Assembly (NCBI GenBank): GCA_964016875.1
Contig: OZ024729.1
Span: 28,044,494-28,108,493 of the forward strand
Reading direction: 5' to 3'
DNA length: 64,000 nt
Source: Fallopia convolvulus
Taxonomy: Eukaryota > Streptophyta > Magnoliopsida > Caryophyllales > Polygonaceae
Part shown: positions 21,771-34,669 of the stretch, in pieces
Position numbering within the stretch: position 1 is the stretch's first letter
Layout of the letters: each line of letters begins with the position of its first letter
The notes under the pieces: generated by a model
Database searches by the model: none
What the model saw: only the letters and a program-made list of their open reading frames with translations
Told to the model about the DNA's origin: nothing
Translations under genes and position numbers: made by a program

Positions 21771-23325
21771 TCATGATTCGGAGGAGATGGAATCAGCAGC
21801 AGCAGTGTCAGTGTCTCTCTTAGCCAGGTAACCAATGACGGTACTCAGCTGAGAGGAAATCTTTTGAAGCTCAATCAACATCTTGGCAGTAACACCTTCA
21901 CTTAGCGAAGAACTCCCAACGTCCTTCTGGGCAGTCTTCTTTGTAGCTATTCCCTTCGAATCACCCTGGAAGTTCATCCTCGAGATATTGTGCATATCCA
22001 GGCGTAATCCAAAGAACTCCTCACGCGAAGGATTATACACATTCTTCTCCTTCAGAATAGCCTTCACAAACTGTGGGTAAGGCAAACCGTGATTCTTCCA
22101 TGTGCACTTGGCCATTTGTCTCATCACAATCTTAGGAAGACTGATGCGTTCCCTTCTTAGAAACGTATCCAACAAAATCATGCCATTGGTGGTGAGCATG
22201 CTCTTTTTCTCCAGTCTGGGAACAACAACCTTGATCAGAAACTGGTGTGCAACTCACCATAGCCTTCACTAGGAACCATCAAAATCTTTGCAACAGCCCC
22301 CAGAGAAAAGGAGATTTCGGAGGTACCAACAGTAGAGAAACCCAAAGGACCAGTCACAAGATCAACCAGTTGATAGGTTGAAAATAAATTGGCAAGGATA
22401 GACACATCTACCTTGACCTTTGAAGCGCAAATCTTTTCCCATCCTTGGAAGTTGAGTAGTTCCCGGAACTCCTCCAAGTTATTCTCATTCAGAAATTCCT
22501 TGTCGATCACCAGAGGAACGACGACTTTCTTTGAAACCTTTTTAGAAACAACCTCTGGTTCCATTGGCAGCTTTCCCTTTGCGTTAGCAGACTTGAGGTC
22601 CTTCTCAACCTCTTCTTCCACCTCCTCGTCTTCTTCATCACTATCATCACCAGATTCCTCCTTTTCTTCAGTCTCAGCCTCTTCAGGATTAGACCCAACT
22701 TCCTCTTCATCTTCTTCGGGATCTTCTTCCTCAGAAGACTCCTCAACCACCATTTTCTTTGAGGTAGTGGCGGTGGATCGAAGACTGTACTTCGTTCCCG
22801 TTGGAGCGATCTTCGACTTTTTGGGAGCAAGGGAAGGAATTCGTTCCCACTCAAAGATATGAAGGATCTGAGAAGGATGGGGAGGAACCTTCTTCCTAGC
22901 CTTTCGCTTGCCTTGGCTTATTGGTTTGACCCATTTAGGATGCAGGTGCATGGGTAAAGCTTTCACCTTTTCTGGTTCATCGGCGATTTCCTTGGGAGGC
23001 GAGTTCACCTCTTCCTTTTCCGACTCACCTTGGCCCTCCTTTCCTTCCTTGTTTCAGCAGGCTTTTTGGAAGGGTTTTCTAAAGGAACCATGGATGGATC
23101 CTTTTCAGACTCCTTAGGAAGAGTCTCCTTCTCACTTGAGACCTTAGCAGCGTCCTCTGCGCCGATGTTGACTACATCATCAAATTGGGTTTCAAGCTTG
23201 GAAACGGGAGAGGAAGAAGATAGTTTGGCCTTTTTGAGGGATTCGAGTCGAGCTTGAAGAGCTTCGATCTCAGAGGTGTCGAGGCCATCAAGGTTAAGGG
23301 CATGGGTGTTTGAAGAGGAAGCCAT
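21771..23325 (-). pseudogene. Third ORF of the Sirevirus-like element (env-like position)
   Basis: Three consecutive minus-strand frames (23325-23005, 23008-22235, 22199-21771) separated by a frameshift and a frameshift/stop near 22200-22235. The start is set at Met 23325 (MASSSNTHALN). Features in order: a short helical N-terminus, a Lys/Arg-rich stretch, a long Glu/Asp-rich tract (about 22620-22740), then a segment with NFQGWEKIC resembling a plant transposon protein family, and a Ser-rich helical C-terminus. No clear signal peptide or membrane segment is visible, so an envelope function is not supported by sequence. An ORF here between RNase H and PPT is the hallmark of Sirevirus-type elements. 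Confidence 0.65.
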
Positions 23326-24162
23326 TGATGTAAAAGAGAAGAAAGCTTGAAGAAGATTAGGGTTTTGGAAGGTAAAAACAGAGATGCGGTGACAAAATAA
23401 TGACCGAGAGAAGGGATTATAAAGCACACCTCTTTCCTTGTTGATAAAGATCATAATCTTCCTAAAATCTTCTATCCATATCTTAATGGCTAAGAATTTC
23501 CATAATGATGATTTTACACCGCCATTAATTCAAGACTGAGTAAAACGTCCTATCATTCTCTGCAAAAGCACTGTGCAACGTTTGTATTTTTCAAACTTGC
23601 AGTCACAACAACTATCACATTGTGTCCCATCTCAGCTGCATAGACGATTGTTCCTTCCAGAAAAATCTTCAATTTTAACAAAGACGTTCCTTCATTAATC
23701 ACAATCTCCAAACCACTAGTTCCATACCTCGTTACCATGGGTGGATAAAAAGGCTTGTTTGAATAGACAAAGGACAAGGGATATTCCATTCAAACTTTTT
23801 GTGGGCTTGGAATATTTTTGACATCCAAACAATTATTCCCTGTTTAAAGGTAATCAAAGGGGTTCATAGGGAATGTTTGTTTGGACCAGGCTAGGGGATA
23901 GATTATAACCAACCGTCATTTCGGCTTGTAGTGAGGGATAGAATAGATCAAGTTGGTTATTTTGGGCCAAAAGAAAATCTTGGATGTAAACATTTCATTT
24001 TAAGTTCCTTTTAGCATGCAACACTCTACAATTTCTAATATATATAACATCAATGCATAGAGGAAAGATATAAGCCATTAGAGAACATGTCAAATGATAC
24101 ATAGTTCCCTTATAAGTTACCTCTTTAGCCAGACACTGAGGGAATAGAGGACCGGGACTTGA

Positions 24163-24555
24163 TTACTCTAAGGAAATCATTCCTAGCAACACCCTCAGAT
24201 GCTCATGGGGTTTTCTGTCCAAAGCCTTGGTGAAAATATCTGCCATTTGATTTTCAGTCCTACAATGATCCATCTTGATAAAACCTTTTTCAACATTATC
24301 TCTTAAGAAATGATGTCGAATATCTATATGTTTGGTTCTAGAATGATGCACCAGATTCTTGGAGATATTGATAGCACTTGTATTATCACATAAGATAGGA
24401 ATAGTATCAAGAGACATACCAAAATCCACCAGTTGTTGTTTTAACCACAAAACCTGGGAACAACAGGCAGCTGCTGCGACATACTCCGCTTCAGCCGTGG
24501 AAAGAGCAACCGAATTTTGCTTCTTCGATCCCCAAGACACCAGGCAAGGGCCAAG
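24163..24555 (-). pseudogene. Copia RNase H
   Basis: The frame at 24540-24163 has MSWGSKKQNSVALSTAEAEY (catalytic Glu), LCDNTSAINISKN (Asp), the RTKHIDIRHHFLR box and the C-terminal IFTKAL motif. It belongs directly after the RT; a stop at 24559-24561 (LV... to GMA*) separates them. It degrades the RNA template during reverse transcription. Confidence 0.9.
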
Positions 24556-24558
24556 AAA

Positions 24559-25590
24559 TTAGGCCATTCCTGATGTGCTCTTCCTAACTACCAAGTGACC
24601 TGCAAAATCTGCATCTGAGAATCCAACAAGATTGAATGAGTTATGTCTTGGATGCCATAGACACAACCCATCGTTCCCTTTCAAGTAGCGCAGAATTCTC
24701 TTTACTTCTTTCAGATGTGTTTCTTTATGATTAGCCCGGAATCTAGCACAAAGACACACACTGAACATAATATTTGGCCGATTGGCCGTTAGGTACAATA
24801 GGGAACCAATCATGCCTCGGTACATTGTTTGATTAGCATTAATACCATTAAGATCAACATCAAGACGAGTATTAGGAGAAATAGGAGTATCAAAAGGCTT
24901 CGTTGAATCCATACCATAATTCTTCAATAGCTCCTTGATGTACTTTTGTTGATGTACCTTTGTTCCCTCATCACTTTGTACCACTTGTAGACCAAGAAAG
25001 AAAGTGAGTTCACCGATCATGCTCATCTCAAACTCACTGCTCATGAGATTCTTGAAACTTTCTACAAGTTTAGGATTAGTAGAACCAAATATAATATCAT
25101 CAACATATACTTGAAATACTAAGAACTCACCGTCTTGTTCCCTTAGGAACAACGTTTTGTCAATCACACCACGTCTTTACTCATTTGATAATAGAAACTG
25201 GGCAAATCTATCATACCAAGCACGAGGCGTTTGTTTAAGGCCATAAAGAGCCTTATCCAGCACGCAGACATGATTAGGGTGATCAACATCTTCAAACCCT
25301 GGAGGTTGCAACATATAAACCTCCTCTTGTAGGTACCCATTCAGGAATGCTGTCTTCACATCCATTTGATAGATTTTGAATCCTTTGTGAGCAGCATAGG
25401 CGATTCGAAGACAGATGGCTTCTATCCTTGCAACAGGAGCGTACATTTCATCGTAGTCGATCCCTTCTTGTTGGTTGTACCCTTTTGCTACAAGCCTCGC
25501 CTTGTTCTTTCTGACAGCTCCCGTATCATCAAGTTTGTTCCTGAATACCCACTTTGTTCCTATAGCCATTTTGTGTTTTGGCTTGAGAAC
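24559..25590 (-). pseudogene. Copia reverse transcriptase
   Basis: Two frames (25569-25177 and 25167-24559), broken near 25170, form one RVT_2-type domain. Motifs in order: GTKWVFRNKLDD, ARLVAKGYNQQEGIDYDE, APVARIEAI, YQMDVKTAFLNG (first catalytic Asp), ALYGLKQTPRAWY, then VYVDDIIFG (catalytic YVDD). The thumb and connection continue to GFSDADFAGH, which supplies the first RNase H Asp. Residue order and spacing are normal for copia. Confidence 0.93.
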
Positions 25591-25673
25591 TAATCTCCAT
25601 ACTTTATTCCTCTATAATTGGTGTAGTTCCTCTTGCATAGCAAATATCTAGTCAGGATTTTTTAGCGCTTCCT

Positions 25674-26150
25674 TCACATTCTTCGGCTCTGCAAGTTGAA
25701 AGCACAAAAATTCTTAATAGAGGAACGAGTAAGCATACCTTTTTCGTATGGAGTGATGATGTTATAAACAGGATGATCCCTCTTTTGATGATAATTTCTG
25801 ACTTCAATCTGAGTGGGATCTATTCTTGACTCCTCTTGTTCCTGTTGATCTATCGTTCCAAGAGATGTTTCTTCCACTTGATCTTCATTTTGTGGAGTAT
25901 CATCTTCGGGATTCGAAGTACCTCCTGCGTCATCTCCATCCAAGTCAGGACTGGGAGGAGTGACTTCTTCATTTGGAGCTTGTGTACTTGAATCTGGATC
26001 AACTTCATCATCTGAGTCTGTGTTTAGAACCTTCAGTACGTCCTCGTTGCCTGACAAGTTCCCTCCATTTTTGGAGTCGTCAAAGACAACATTAATGCTT
26101 TCTTCAAACTTCTTTGTCCTTTTATTGAACACCTTGTAAGCCTTGCTGTT
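25674..26150 (-). pseudogene. Integrase C-terminal region and acidic linker
   Basis: The frame at 26132-25674 follows the integrase core. It starts with the VFNKRTKKFEESINVVFDD motif typical of copia integrase ends. A long Asp/Glu/Pro/Ser-rich linker follows, then HPVYNIITPYEKGMLTRS, which normally precedes RT. Confidence 0.8.
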
Positions 26151-26283
26151 GATGCCTAGCCCAGAAAGATGCCTTCGTCACTCCTTGGATCAAACTTGCC
26201 TAGCTCGTCTTTTCCGTTGTTGTGAACGAAGCACCTGCAACCAAAGACTTTCAAGTGGGAAATATTTGGCTTTCTTCCCTTGA

Positions 26284-26935
26284 TCAGTTCATATGGAGTT
26301 TTAGAAAAATTGGAACGTATAGTAGCTCTCGATTAATGATGTAGCAAGCGGTACCGACTGACTCAGCCCAAAAGGACTGAGGCAAGTAACTTGCCAACAT
26401 CATAGTACGAGCCATGTTTTGTAGTGTTCCATTCTTTCTTTCTGCTACGCCGTTTTGTTGAGGAGCTCGGCGCAGAGAAGTTCTGAGACACTCCATGTTC
26501 ATCACAGTAGCTATTAAACATGGAGTTCTTGAATTCTGTTCCATTATCTGACCCGATAGCCTTCAATTTTTGTCCTGTTGATGCTTCTACCTTCTTGATC
26601 CAGCTTTTGAATGCTATGAACGTCTCATCTTTGGAACATAGAAAGAGAGTCCATGTATATCTAGTAAAATCATCAACAATAACAAAAATGTACCTGCTAC
26701 CTCCATGACTTTTCACCCACATGGGACCACACAAATCCATGTGTACCATTTCAAGGGGATGAGAATTGTTGATCGAAAACTTTGGCTGAAAAAACGATTT
26801 GCTTTGTTTCCCTTTCACACACTCTTCACACAAGCTTTCCTTTTCTGCAAGAACTTTGGGAAGTCCTATCACCAAGTTTTGTGAGTAGAGTTTGTGAATT
26901 CCTCGATGATTTGCGTGACCAAACCTCCTATGCCA
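26284..26935 (-). pseudogene. Copia integrase core
   Basis: The HHCC finger is partly visible (RRFGHANHRGIH just upstream, then LCEECVKGK). Catalytic residues lie in HMDLCGPM, SDNGTEF and, after a frameshift near 26465, GVAERKNGTLQ. The frame resumes at 26544-26284 and runs to the YIINREL region. The D-D-E spacing looks normal. It would join element cDNA to the genome. Confidence 0.88.
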
Positions 26936-27249
26936 GAGATCAGTCTTATCGACTATTGTAACAAAGCATAACTCTTCTTGTGGTTGGAAATTTGAGTCTA
27001 CAAACTACACATTGTTGCGCCTCTTTCCCTTCAAGACCACAAGACTGAATTTTTGTTCTTGATCGTACAACCATTTGAGGTAAATGATACCTCATTATTC
27101 CCTTTGTCACAAAGCTGAGCAATACTCAACATGTTGTAACCAAGACCCTTCACCAAGCTCACGTCTTTAACGCTGGTCTTATGATTTAGCTTGACTTCAC
27201 CTGTTCTAATGATTTCTCCTTGATTGTTGTTGCTAAAGGAAATGTTTCC

Positions 27250-27345
27250 TCCAACATTGATCTAAAGTGAGGATAGAATACTCTCGTTCCCTGTCATGTG
27301 ACATGAACACCCGCTGTCAAGGATCCAGCGCATGTTCCCCCTCAC
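27250..27345 (-). pseudogene. Copia aspartic protease motif
   Basis: The minus strand encodes WILDSGCSCHMTG (about 27331-27290), the copia protease active site D-S-G-C-S-x-H-M-T-G. Surrounding frames (26936-27660) carry several stops, so no continuous ORF remains. Confidence 0.8.
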
Positions 27346-27678
27346 TTCAACCTGCAAGAAAGAAATCACGTTTTAACGACCCATGCCTGCTTAGCCTTCC
27401 CGGGTCGGTTAGCAAAGCTCACAAAATGATAAATTTGAGATTGAACTAAAATAGCTTTCTGCATACTCTTGGAACTAGAAGAAATATTTGAGGGATCAAC
27501 ACGGTTTTTCCCTTTATCAGTTTTAGAATCTTCCTTCTTTTGTGGTTGTTGAGCTGGTTTCTTTTTATTCTGATGAGATTTGCCATACCCTTAATTTTTC
27601 TTACCAGACCACTATTTCTTGTTGTTCCTTGTATTCTAGTTTTGAACCTTTTTGGTAGTCACTTCTAATCTAACCTTA

Positions 27679-28298
27679 CAGTCCTTTTGAACATGACCTC
27701 CCTTACCACATTGATAGCACACCCTATAACATTCGCCAAGATAGCGTTAAGGATGTGGTTTCTGGAGGGTTCGTTCCTTCGCACGTTCCTTGGAAGGAAC
27801 TCTGTGCTGGTTCCCTTGAGACTGTTTTAGATATATCTTATGAGCCGTTTTACTAGAATACCACTCTGAGTTATCATTTAAGCCACTCTTAAGAATCTTA
27901 ACCCTACCCTTTAGATAAGTAACTTTATCTCTAGTAGATTGAAGTTCCCTAGCTTTCCTTTCCATTTTTTCTTCAAAGCTAAGGTCATCTGGAGGATATT
28001 CAAATTTATCTTTACCATAACCAATACCACACCTAGCCGGATTAAACACAATGTGAGTTCTTTTATCAAGCTCATTTTCTAATTCCTCTCTTTTGAGTTT
28101 AAAGACAAGCAAATATGTTCTAAGTTTGTTATTGGTTTCATTGAGAGTCTTGACATCTTCCTTTAATTCTTTACACTCAGTACAAGGAACAACACTAGTA
28201 ATAGTTGATTCTGATAGTTTTTGTTCAAGATTAAGACATTTCTCATCAGCAGCTTCTATTTCATCTTGTATTTTCAAGTTATCTTCAAAAAGATTTTT
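27679..28298 (-). pseudogene. gag: Gag C-terminal part: coiled coil and second CCHC knuckle
   Basis: The frame 28277-27747 is rich in Glu, Lys and Leu with heptad-like spacing (about 80 residues from KIQDEIEAADEK), then a basic tail. Just downstream, in another frame, is CYQCGKGGHVQKDC, a CX2CX4HX4C knuckle (about 27720-27679). This is the second knuckle of the gag; the first is at 34900-34950 beyond the LINE insertion. The frame continues across the LINE after removal of one 17-bp TSD copy. Confidence 0.7.
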
Positions 28299-28468
28299 AA
28301 CAAGAATGACAAGATAAAATTATTATACGTGGGTGTAAAGTAGAAAAATCTCACTCCGCCTTCAAAGAACGTTCCATCACGTGTTACTAGGTTTTTTCAT
28401 CCTCTTTCCGTCCTTTGAACTGTGTGGCTTTCAAGGTCTGGCATCGCCGGTCTGATTGCCACCCATAA

Positions 28469-29949
28469 ATGTCGATGGCCACTGATGGGATGGATATCGA
28501 TGGCCCACCCGTAAGTGCCGATGGGGCTGCTATTGTCCAGCCTCCTCAACACCATGCTGCTGCCGATGGGGTTATTGTTGTTCAGCCTCCCCAAACTCCT
28601 GCTACTGGTTCAACTTCTGTAGTGCCTACAACTGCCCTGCAAGTTTCAACGACTTCGACGATAATGAGAACAGCCCTTGCCTCAACTTATAAAGCGGTGG
28701 TGACGGGTTATATGTCGGCTAGTGTGACCTCCCTCTCTAACACACCGTCTTTTAAGGGAGTGGTGGCTGGAGAATCATCTAAATCTGGAGGTTTTATTGA
28801 TGAAGCCATTTGGAAGGAGTGCCCAGACCTCTACGACACAGACGACGATTCCGATGAGGAAACTGATGATCCACTTTGTCCAGTCATACGTCTAACGGCG
28901 GATGAAAAAAGGGAGTTGCATAACCTTGGGCTCGATCTCTTATCATCCACATGTTTGATCGTGGTCCAGGGTATACAACACTCAAGAAAAAACTCGAGCA
29001 AAAATGGGAATTGAAGGGAAAGTTAACGTTGGTTGATATTGGAAATGCTCATTATGTCACAAAATTCACTAATGCGAATGACTACCATCTTGTTATGACC
29101 CAGGGGCCTTGGATGGTTGGTGACAATTATCTTATGATTCAGAGATGGAGTCCAAATTTTGATCCATTTACGGACAAGCAACAATATCCGACTGCTTGGG
29201 TCCGTATTCCGGGGCTTAGCCTTGAACACTTTAATTCAGCTTTTATCAGAAGGATAGGAGAGGAAATTGGTCAGGTCACCATGATTGATCAAACTACGGT
29301 GGCGGCGGACAAAGGACAATTTGTGCGTTTTGGTGATGAGTTGGACATAACCAAGTGCCTTGTGTCCAAATTCAACTATAAAAGGCGTACGTGGCCGGTT
29401 CAATATTAAGGTATTCGGATGCTTTGTTTCGAATGTGGTATCATTGGTCATGTTCGAGATAAGTGTCCGGCACTACAACAAGAGCCTGAAGAGACAACTG
29501 AAGTGATGGTGGAAAAGGTGGTAACACCAGTGGAAAAGGACACCTATGGACCTTGGATGCAAGTTGTCAAACCTATGAGGAAAACCAGCCCTGCTAGTTC
29601 TGGTTCGAAAAGAAAAAAAGTGAGTACCAACAATGGGGGTACTTCATCTGCTGCACCACCACCACAAAACACTGTTAACCAGAAGAATTCCTCACACTAC
29701 TTTCAAAAAGGCAAAGCAACCGCTACACCAAGTTCTACAAGCTCTGGTTCCCGATTTACGGTTTTGCAAGATCATGACATGCATGTGACGGAACAACAAT
29801 CCAATAAGCCGGGTTCTGAGGGGCAATCTGGTTCACATCCGAGTCAGCGGGAAACCGATCCCAAAGCCCTAAAATCGTGGCGTCGGCCAATGTGGGATCC
29901 AGAAGTCTGGATAATATTGCTCCAGATTCTGTTAGTAATTCCACAATAA
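28469..29949 (+). pseudogene. LINE ORF1: DUF4283 RNA-binding protein with zinc knuckle
   Basis: Begins MSMATDGMDIDGPP at 28469. The Pro/Thr/Ser-rich N-terminus ends in an acidic patch (YDTDDDSDEETDD). A frameshift near 28955 leads to the DUF4283 core at 28951-29409 (LVMTQGPWMVGDNYL, AWVRIPGLSLE), then a TAA at 29407-29409 (QY*GIRMLCFEC) and the CCHC knuckle CFECGIIGHVRDKC (29425-29466) with a Ser/Lys-rich tail. ORF1 proteins coat LINE RNA. Confidence 0.85.
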
Positions 29950-30585
29950 TCCATCAAGTGGGTGTTGCAAGCAAGGAAAGCGTTGATTCTGGAAAATCTG
30001 CTCCTAAAAATAAGGATACGAGATAAAAAAGATCCCAAAAATTCAGCCCTTTCCTTATCCAAAAAATCTCAATCAAAACTAGCGACAAAATCCGTTGTGG
30101 TTACAAAAGATTCTGCTCTCAAAAAAGCCACTTTACTTGCCGAGCAAGCTATTCACAAGCCCATAATGAAACCCTAACGTTTTCTCAACTGCCAAACACG
30201 CATCCCAACTCTTCCGCCTCCAACCCTACTGTTCCTCCTATACAACCACCATCGCCCTTGGTCGTCGTTCCTACGAATGGCCAACCACCCACAACTACCG
30301 ATCTCGGGGGTTGTCCCGGAAATAATCCACCACTCTCGGAGCCTCCTGATATCCGACACCCGCCCGGGACCTTACCTCCCAACCCTCCCAAAAATAGCCA
30401 ACAAGATGATCCTAGACCTCTTGCTGATGAGGGCGGAAACAAACCCGCTACTTTGCAAGGTGTCGATTCCAACCTCTCTATCTAATGCCTTGGACCGGCT
30501 TGCTGCGGCAATAGCTGAGTTCATAATGACGATTTCCAACCCTTTTCTACCTATTTTTGGTCCCCTTATTAATTTTGTTGTTTTA

Positions 30586-31700
30586 ATGAATAACATCAGT
30601 TTAATGATTTGGAATGTTCGTGGTGCTGGTAATGCTCGGTTTCTAAATTCTATCCGAGAGTTAATCCGCTTGCACCGTCCTAGTGTTTTATGCATTGTGG
30701 AACCACGTGTTAGTGGCGTCCGGGCTAATGAAATTAGCCGACGTATTCAGTATGATGGGATGCTGCGTATTGAGGTTGATGGTTTTTCGGGCGGAATTTG
30801 GTTGTTTTGGCAAACTGCTGAGATTCTGGTCACGCCTATTTCTCTCCATCGTCAGCATATTACAATTGAGATAGTTAGATGGGGTGAGGAACCATGGTTA
30901 CTCTCCTCTACTATGACTGTCGCACCTTACCCGGCTCGTCGGATGGATCTATGGGATCATCATAGACAATTTGTTGCCCTTAATCATCGACCTTGACTCT
31001 TGGCCGGGGATTTTAATGCCACATTAGGTGCGCATGAAAGAGTTGGTTCGTCTACTAGTTCTAATTATGCTTCTAATGCTTTTAATCAGTGGATTGATGA
31101 TCTTCGCTTGTTTGATTTGGGTTTCTCGGGTCCTCAGTTTACTTGGTCGAGTGGCTCTTCTCTTGATACTAGACGTGCTGCTCGACTTGATCGTGCTATT
31201 TGTTCAGAATCTTGGGCATCACGGTTTTCTTCGGCCATTGTTCAGCACCTTGTTGCGCCTTATTCTGATAATTTACCTCTATTAATCAATACCCTTAATG
31301 AAGCACAAGCTCCTTCGGACAGCCGTCCATTTCGGTTTCAGGCTGCCTGGTTATCACATAGTGATTTCAACGCTTTCTAGGCTTCTAAATGGATGGCGTC
31401 GAATGATCTACAACTCTCTTTAGCTACTATCTTGGAAGATCTGGCAAGATGGAATAGAGGATTTTTTGGAAATATTTTTCACAAGAAACGTAAATTATGG
31501 GCTTGTTTGGTCGGGGTTCGCCGTATTTTAGCTGTCCGCCCTTACCAACGCCTTCTTGATTTAGAAAAAAAACTCTACGTAAAGAGCTTGAAGCTGTTCT
31601 CGAGTAAGAACAAATTCACTGGTTTCAAAAATCTCGCGCCAATTTCCTTATTGAAGGTGATATGAACACGCGTTTTTATCACCTTTCCACTTTGATACGG
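30586..31700 (+). pseudogene. LINE ORF2 N-terminus: AP-type endonuclease
   Basis: Start at Met 30586, giving NNISLMIWNVRGAGN, the endonuclease N-terminal motif (Asn). Then VEPRVSGVRA, the catalytic Glu region. TGA at 30994-30996 replaces the Trp expected before LLAGDFNATLG. FTWSSGSS and RLDRAICS follow, with TAG at 31378-31380. A frameshift near 31580 carries on into the RT linker (WFQKSRANFLIEGD in another frame). It would nick target DNA for priming. Confidence 0.87.
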
Positions 31701-31742
31701 AGGCGGCGTGCTCGGGTGACATCTCTTTAGGACAATACTGGT

Positions 31743-33692
31743 ATGTGGATTTCGAATCATGCTGATTTGCAACGCCTGGTGGTCAATTTTTTTGCCACCC
31801 TATTTACTGTTGAACCAGATCCCAACCCAAATCTCTTTCCACATATACAACACACGTTCCCTGCTTTGTCTGAGGCTGATTTGGCCACTCTTAATGTGGA
31901 TTTTTGTGCTGATGAGGTTGAATTTGCTGTCAAATCTATGGGACCGTATAAGGCACCTGGCCCAGACGGTTTTCCCGCCATTTTTTACCAGAAGCAATGG
32001 CACATTGTGGGAGCACAAACCACAACTCTTGTACTTAATGTATTGAATGGTGGCAATCTTCCTCAGGGTCTTAGTGACACTTTAATGTCACTCTTGGCCA
32101 AAATTGAGGGTCCTACTTCTCCGGCACACTATCCTCCGATTTCTCTACTCAACGTGGCCTACAAATTGATCACTAAGGTTATTGTCAACCGGCTAAAACC
32201 GTTCTTGTCATTTTCAGTTCACCCGGCTCAAGTGAGTTTCATCCTGGGCCACCAGATTGTGGATAATGTGGTGGTAGTTCAAGAGGTAATCCATACCATG
32301 TCGGCACACAATGGATCGACTCGTTGGAGGATGTTCAAAATTGATCTTGCAAAGGCGTATGACCGGATTCGGTGGAATTTTCTTCAGTCCATTCTTAATG
32401 ATTCTGGGCTGCCCGATAAACTCATTCATACTATTATGCAGACTCAGTCATGGGGTAAAGTTGATTTGTTATGGAATGGATCTGTTGCAGGCTCATTTAC
32501 GCCTTCTCGAGGGGTCCGTCAAGGTGACCCGCTATCACCGTACCTCTTTGTTCTTTGTATGGAGAAGTTGTCACATATTATCCTGGACTCAGTTGCTCAA
32601 GGTCATTGGAAACCAATTAACATTGGTGGTGTGTCAATCTCTCATTTATTTTTCGTTGATGACCTCATTCTTTTCGTAGAGGCTTCAATTCATCAGGCGA
32701 ATATAATTAAGAATTGCCTTGATCACTTTTGTTTCATTTTGGGTGAGCAAGTGAACTTCCATAAAAGCTCTTTCTTCTTTTCAAGAAAAGTTCGGGATGC
32801 TGTGAAAGCGGAAATCAGCCAGTTTATGGGGTTTCCTGTAATTGATGATTTTGGTACATATTTAGGCGTCCCGACAATCTGTGGCCGTCTCACAAATGAC
32901 CGCTACCAATTCTTGTTGGATAAAGTCTCGGCGCGATTCAGGGGTTGGCATACACAGTCTCTTTCGAAGGCTGCCCGGACAGTTCTTGCTAACTTTGTCC
33001 TTACAAGTTTGCCTTTATACGTGATGCAAACGACTCTCGTTCCACGCTCGATTTGTGATCAGATTGATTCAAGGATCTGCAGCTTTATTTGGGGTTCGAC
33101 TCAAGAGCAAAAACATATCCATCTTCTTTCTTGTGAGAAAATCTCAAGGCCTAAGAATGAAGGCGGTTTGGGTATACGTTCTATGAGGCATTCTAACACG
33201 GTTGTTTTAGCAAAATTAGGATGGTGTTTGTTGCATGATCAAATTGCAATGTGGTGTCAAATTCTGAAAGGAAAGTATTGTAATGGGTGCTCAGACGTTG
33301 ACATGTTTACCTCTATTATGTGCTCGTCTTATATGTGGAAGGGTATTGTACATGGCGCGCATTCTTTGTCTAAAGGGTTGCGTATCTCGATTGGCAATGG
33401 AAATAGTACATTATTCTGGTTCCATCGTTGGGTTTTGAACCAGCCTCTTCTTGATGTTGCTTTACAGCAGATTCCGAAGCCTTTACTGGGTTGTACAGTA
33501 GCTGAATGTTGGAATGGTATGACTTGGAAATGGGAGCTTATTTCTTCTTATCTTCCTGCTGAAGCGTTCCTTCAATTGATGGCTATTGTACCAAGTAAGG
33601 ATGACTCTATGCCTGATACCCCTTTTTGGGGTCTAACCCCTTTGGGCCAATTCACAACAAGATCTATGATGCGGTTATTAATTGGAATCTGA
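31743..33692 (+). pseudogene. LINE ORF2 reverse transcriptase
   Basis: An open frame of 649 codons. Motifs: GPYKAPGPDGFPAIFYQ (66-83), FKIDLAKAYDRIRW (first Asp 201), GVRQGDPLSPYLF (257-269) and HLFFVDDLILF (catalytic FVDD at 304-307, where FADD is usual). The thumb continues with YLGVPTI and GGLGIRSM. The last 20 codons are out of phase with the next ORF; a frameshift near 33630-33660 joins them. Confidence 0.92.
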
Positions 33693-34669
33693 TATGGTCC
33701 ATACCGGCTCAGCAAAGAATCCGAAACTTCTTCTATCTATTGGCTAACCATTGCGTTCTTTGTAATGCCAACCGATATCGTCGTCACTTGTCGGACTCTC
33801 CAACTTGTCCAAGATGTCATCATGAAGAATCTGAGCTTCATGCTCTCCGTGATTGTACTCGAATTCGTGTTATTTGGCAAGACATTTATGGTAACTCGTG
33901 CCCTGCAAATTGTTTCTCAATCCAGAATTTGGTTGATTGGATCTTGATGGGAATTAAATCACAGGATCGTTCGTCAACACTATTTGCTACCATGGTTTGG
34001 TACACTTGGAAGGCTCGGAATAAGTTGATTTTTGAAGGTGTTGATGATCATCTTCGATTTTCTACCAATATTTGTGTTGTTACTGATGCATTTTGGGAGG
34101 CCAAACTTGGCTCTGCTGCTGGCCCAACATCTTCAGTACTGAATTCTTTTACCTCTGTTCCCGATCGCTGGTGTCCTCCTTTGCATGACCCTTTTAAACT
34201 TAATGTTGATGGTTGCTCTAAGGGTAATCCGGGCATCGCGTCTGGTGGTGGAATTATCCAAAATTGGCATTGCAGCGTTATCCAAGGTTTCCTGTTTAGA
34301 TTTGGGAGTTGCTCTGCTCTGACGGTGGAACTCAAAACGATTCACTTTCGCTTGTTGTTGGCCTCCTCATTGCAACTCTCTCGGGTTATTGTTGAAACAG
34401 ATTCATTGGTGGCCTTTAATCTCCTCTCCAATGATGTTCTGTATGCTCATCCCAATCTTACATTGATAAAACAATGCCAAGCTTTGCTCAAGTGTCAACA
34501 ATGGGAAATCAAGCTCCATCACGTCCGACGCTCTGCTAATATGGTGGCCGACAAACATGCAAATGAGGCTTTGTTAGCTAATTCTAATTATGTTGTTTTT
34601 TATTCTCCTCCATGTTTTATTTCTACTTTGCTAGATGCTGATGCTATTTTGTATGTTGAGCAAGCTTAA
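33626..34669 (+). pseudogene. LINE ORF2 C-terminus: zf-RVT and RNase H
   Basis: The 347-codon frame continues ORF2. The zinc-binding module has C61, C64, H72 and C77 (CPRCHHEESELHALRDC). The RNase H (RVT_3 type) has D195 in KLNVDGCSKGNPG, E235 in VELKTIHF, D259 in VETDSL and D309 in ANMVADKHAN, a complete DEDD set. The stop at 34667-34669 is followed by a 3' UTR and A-rich tail. Confidence 0.9.

Noticed and set aside
22389..22862. 157-codon plus-strand Ser-rich frame
   Set aside because: It is the shadow of the Glu/Asp-rich tract of the Sirevirus-like third ORF on the other strand.
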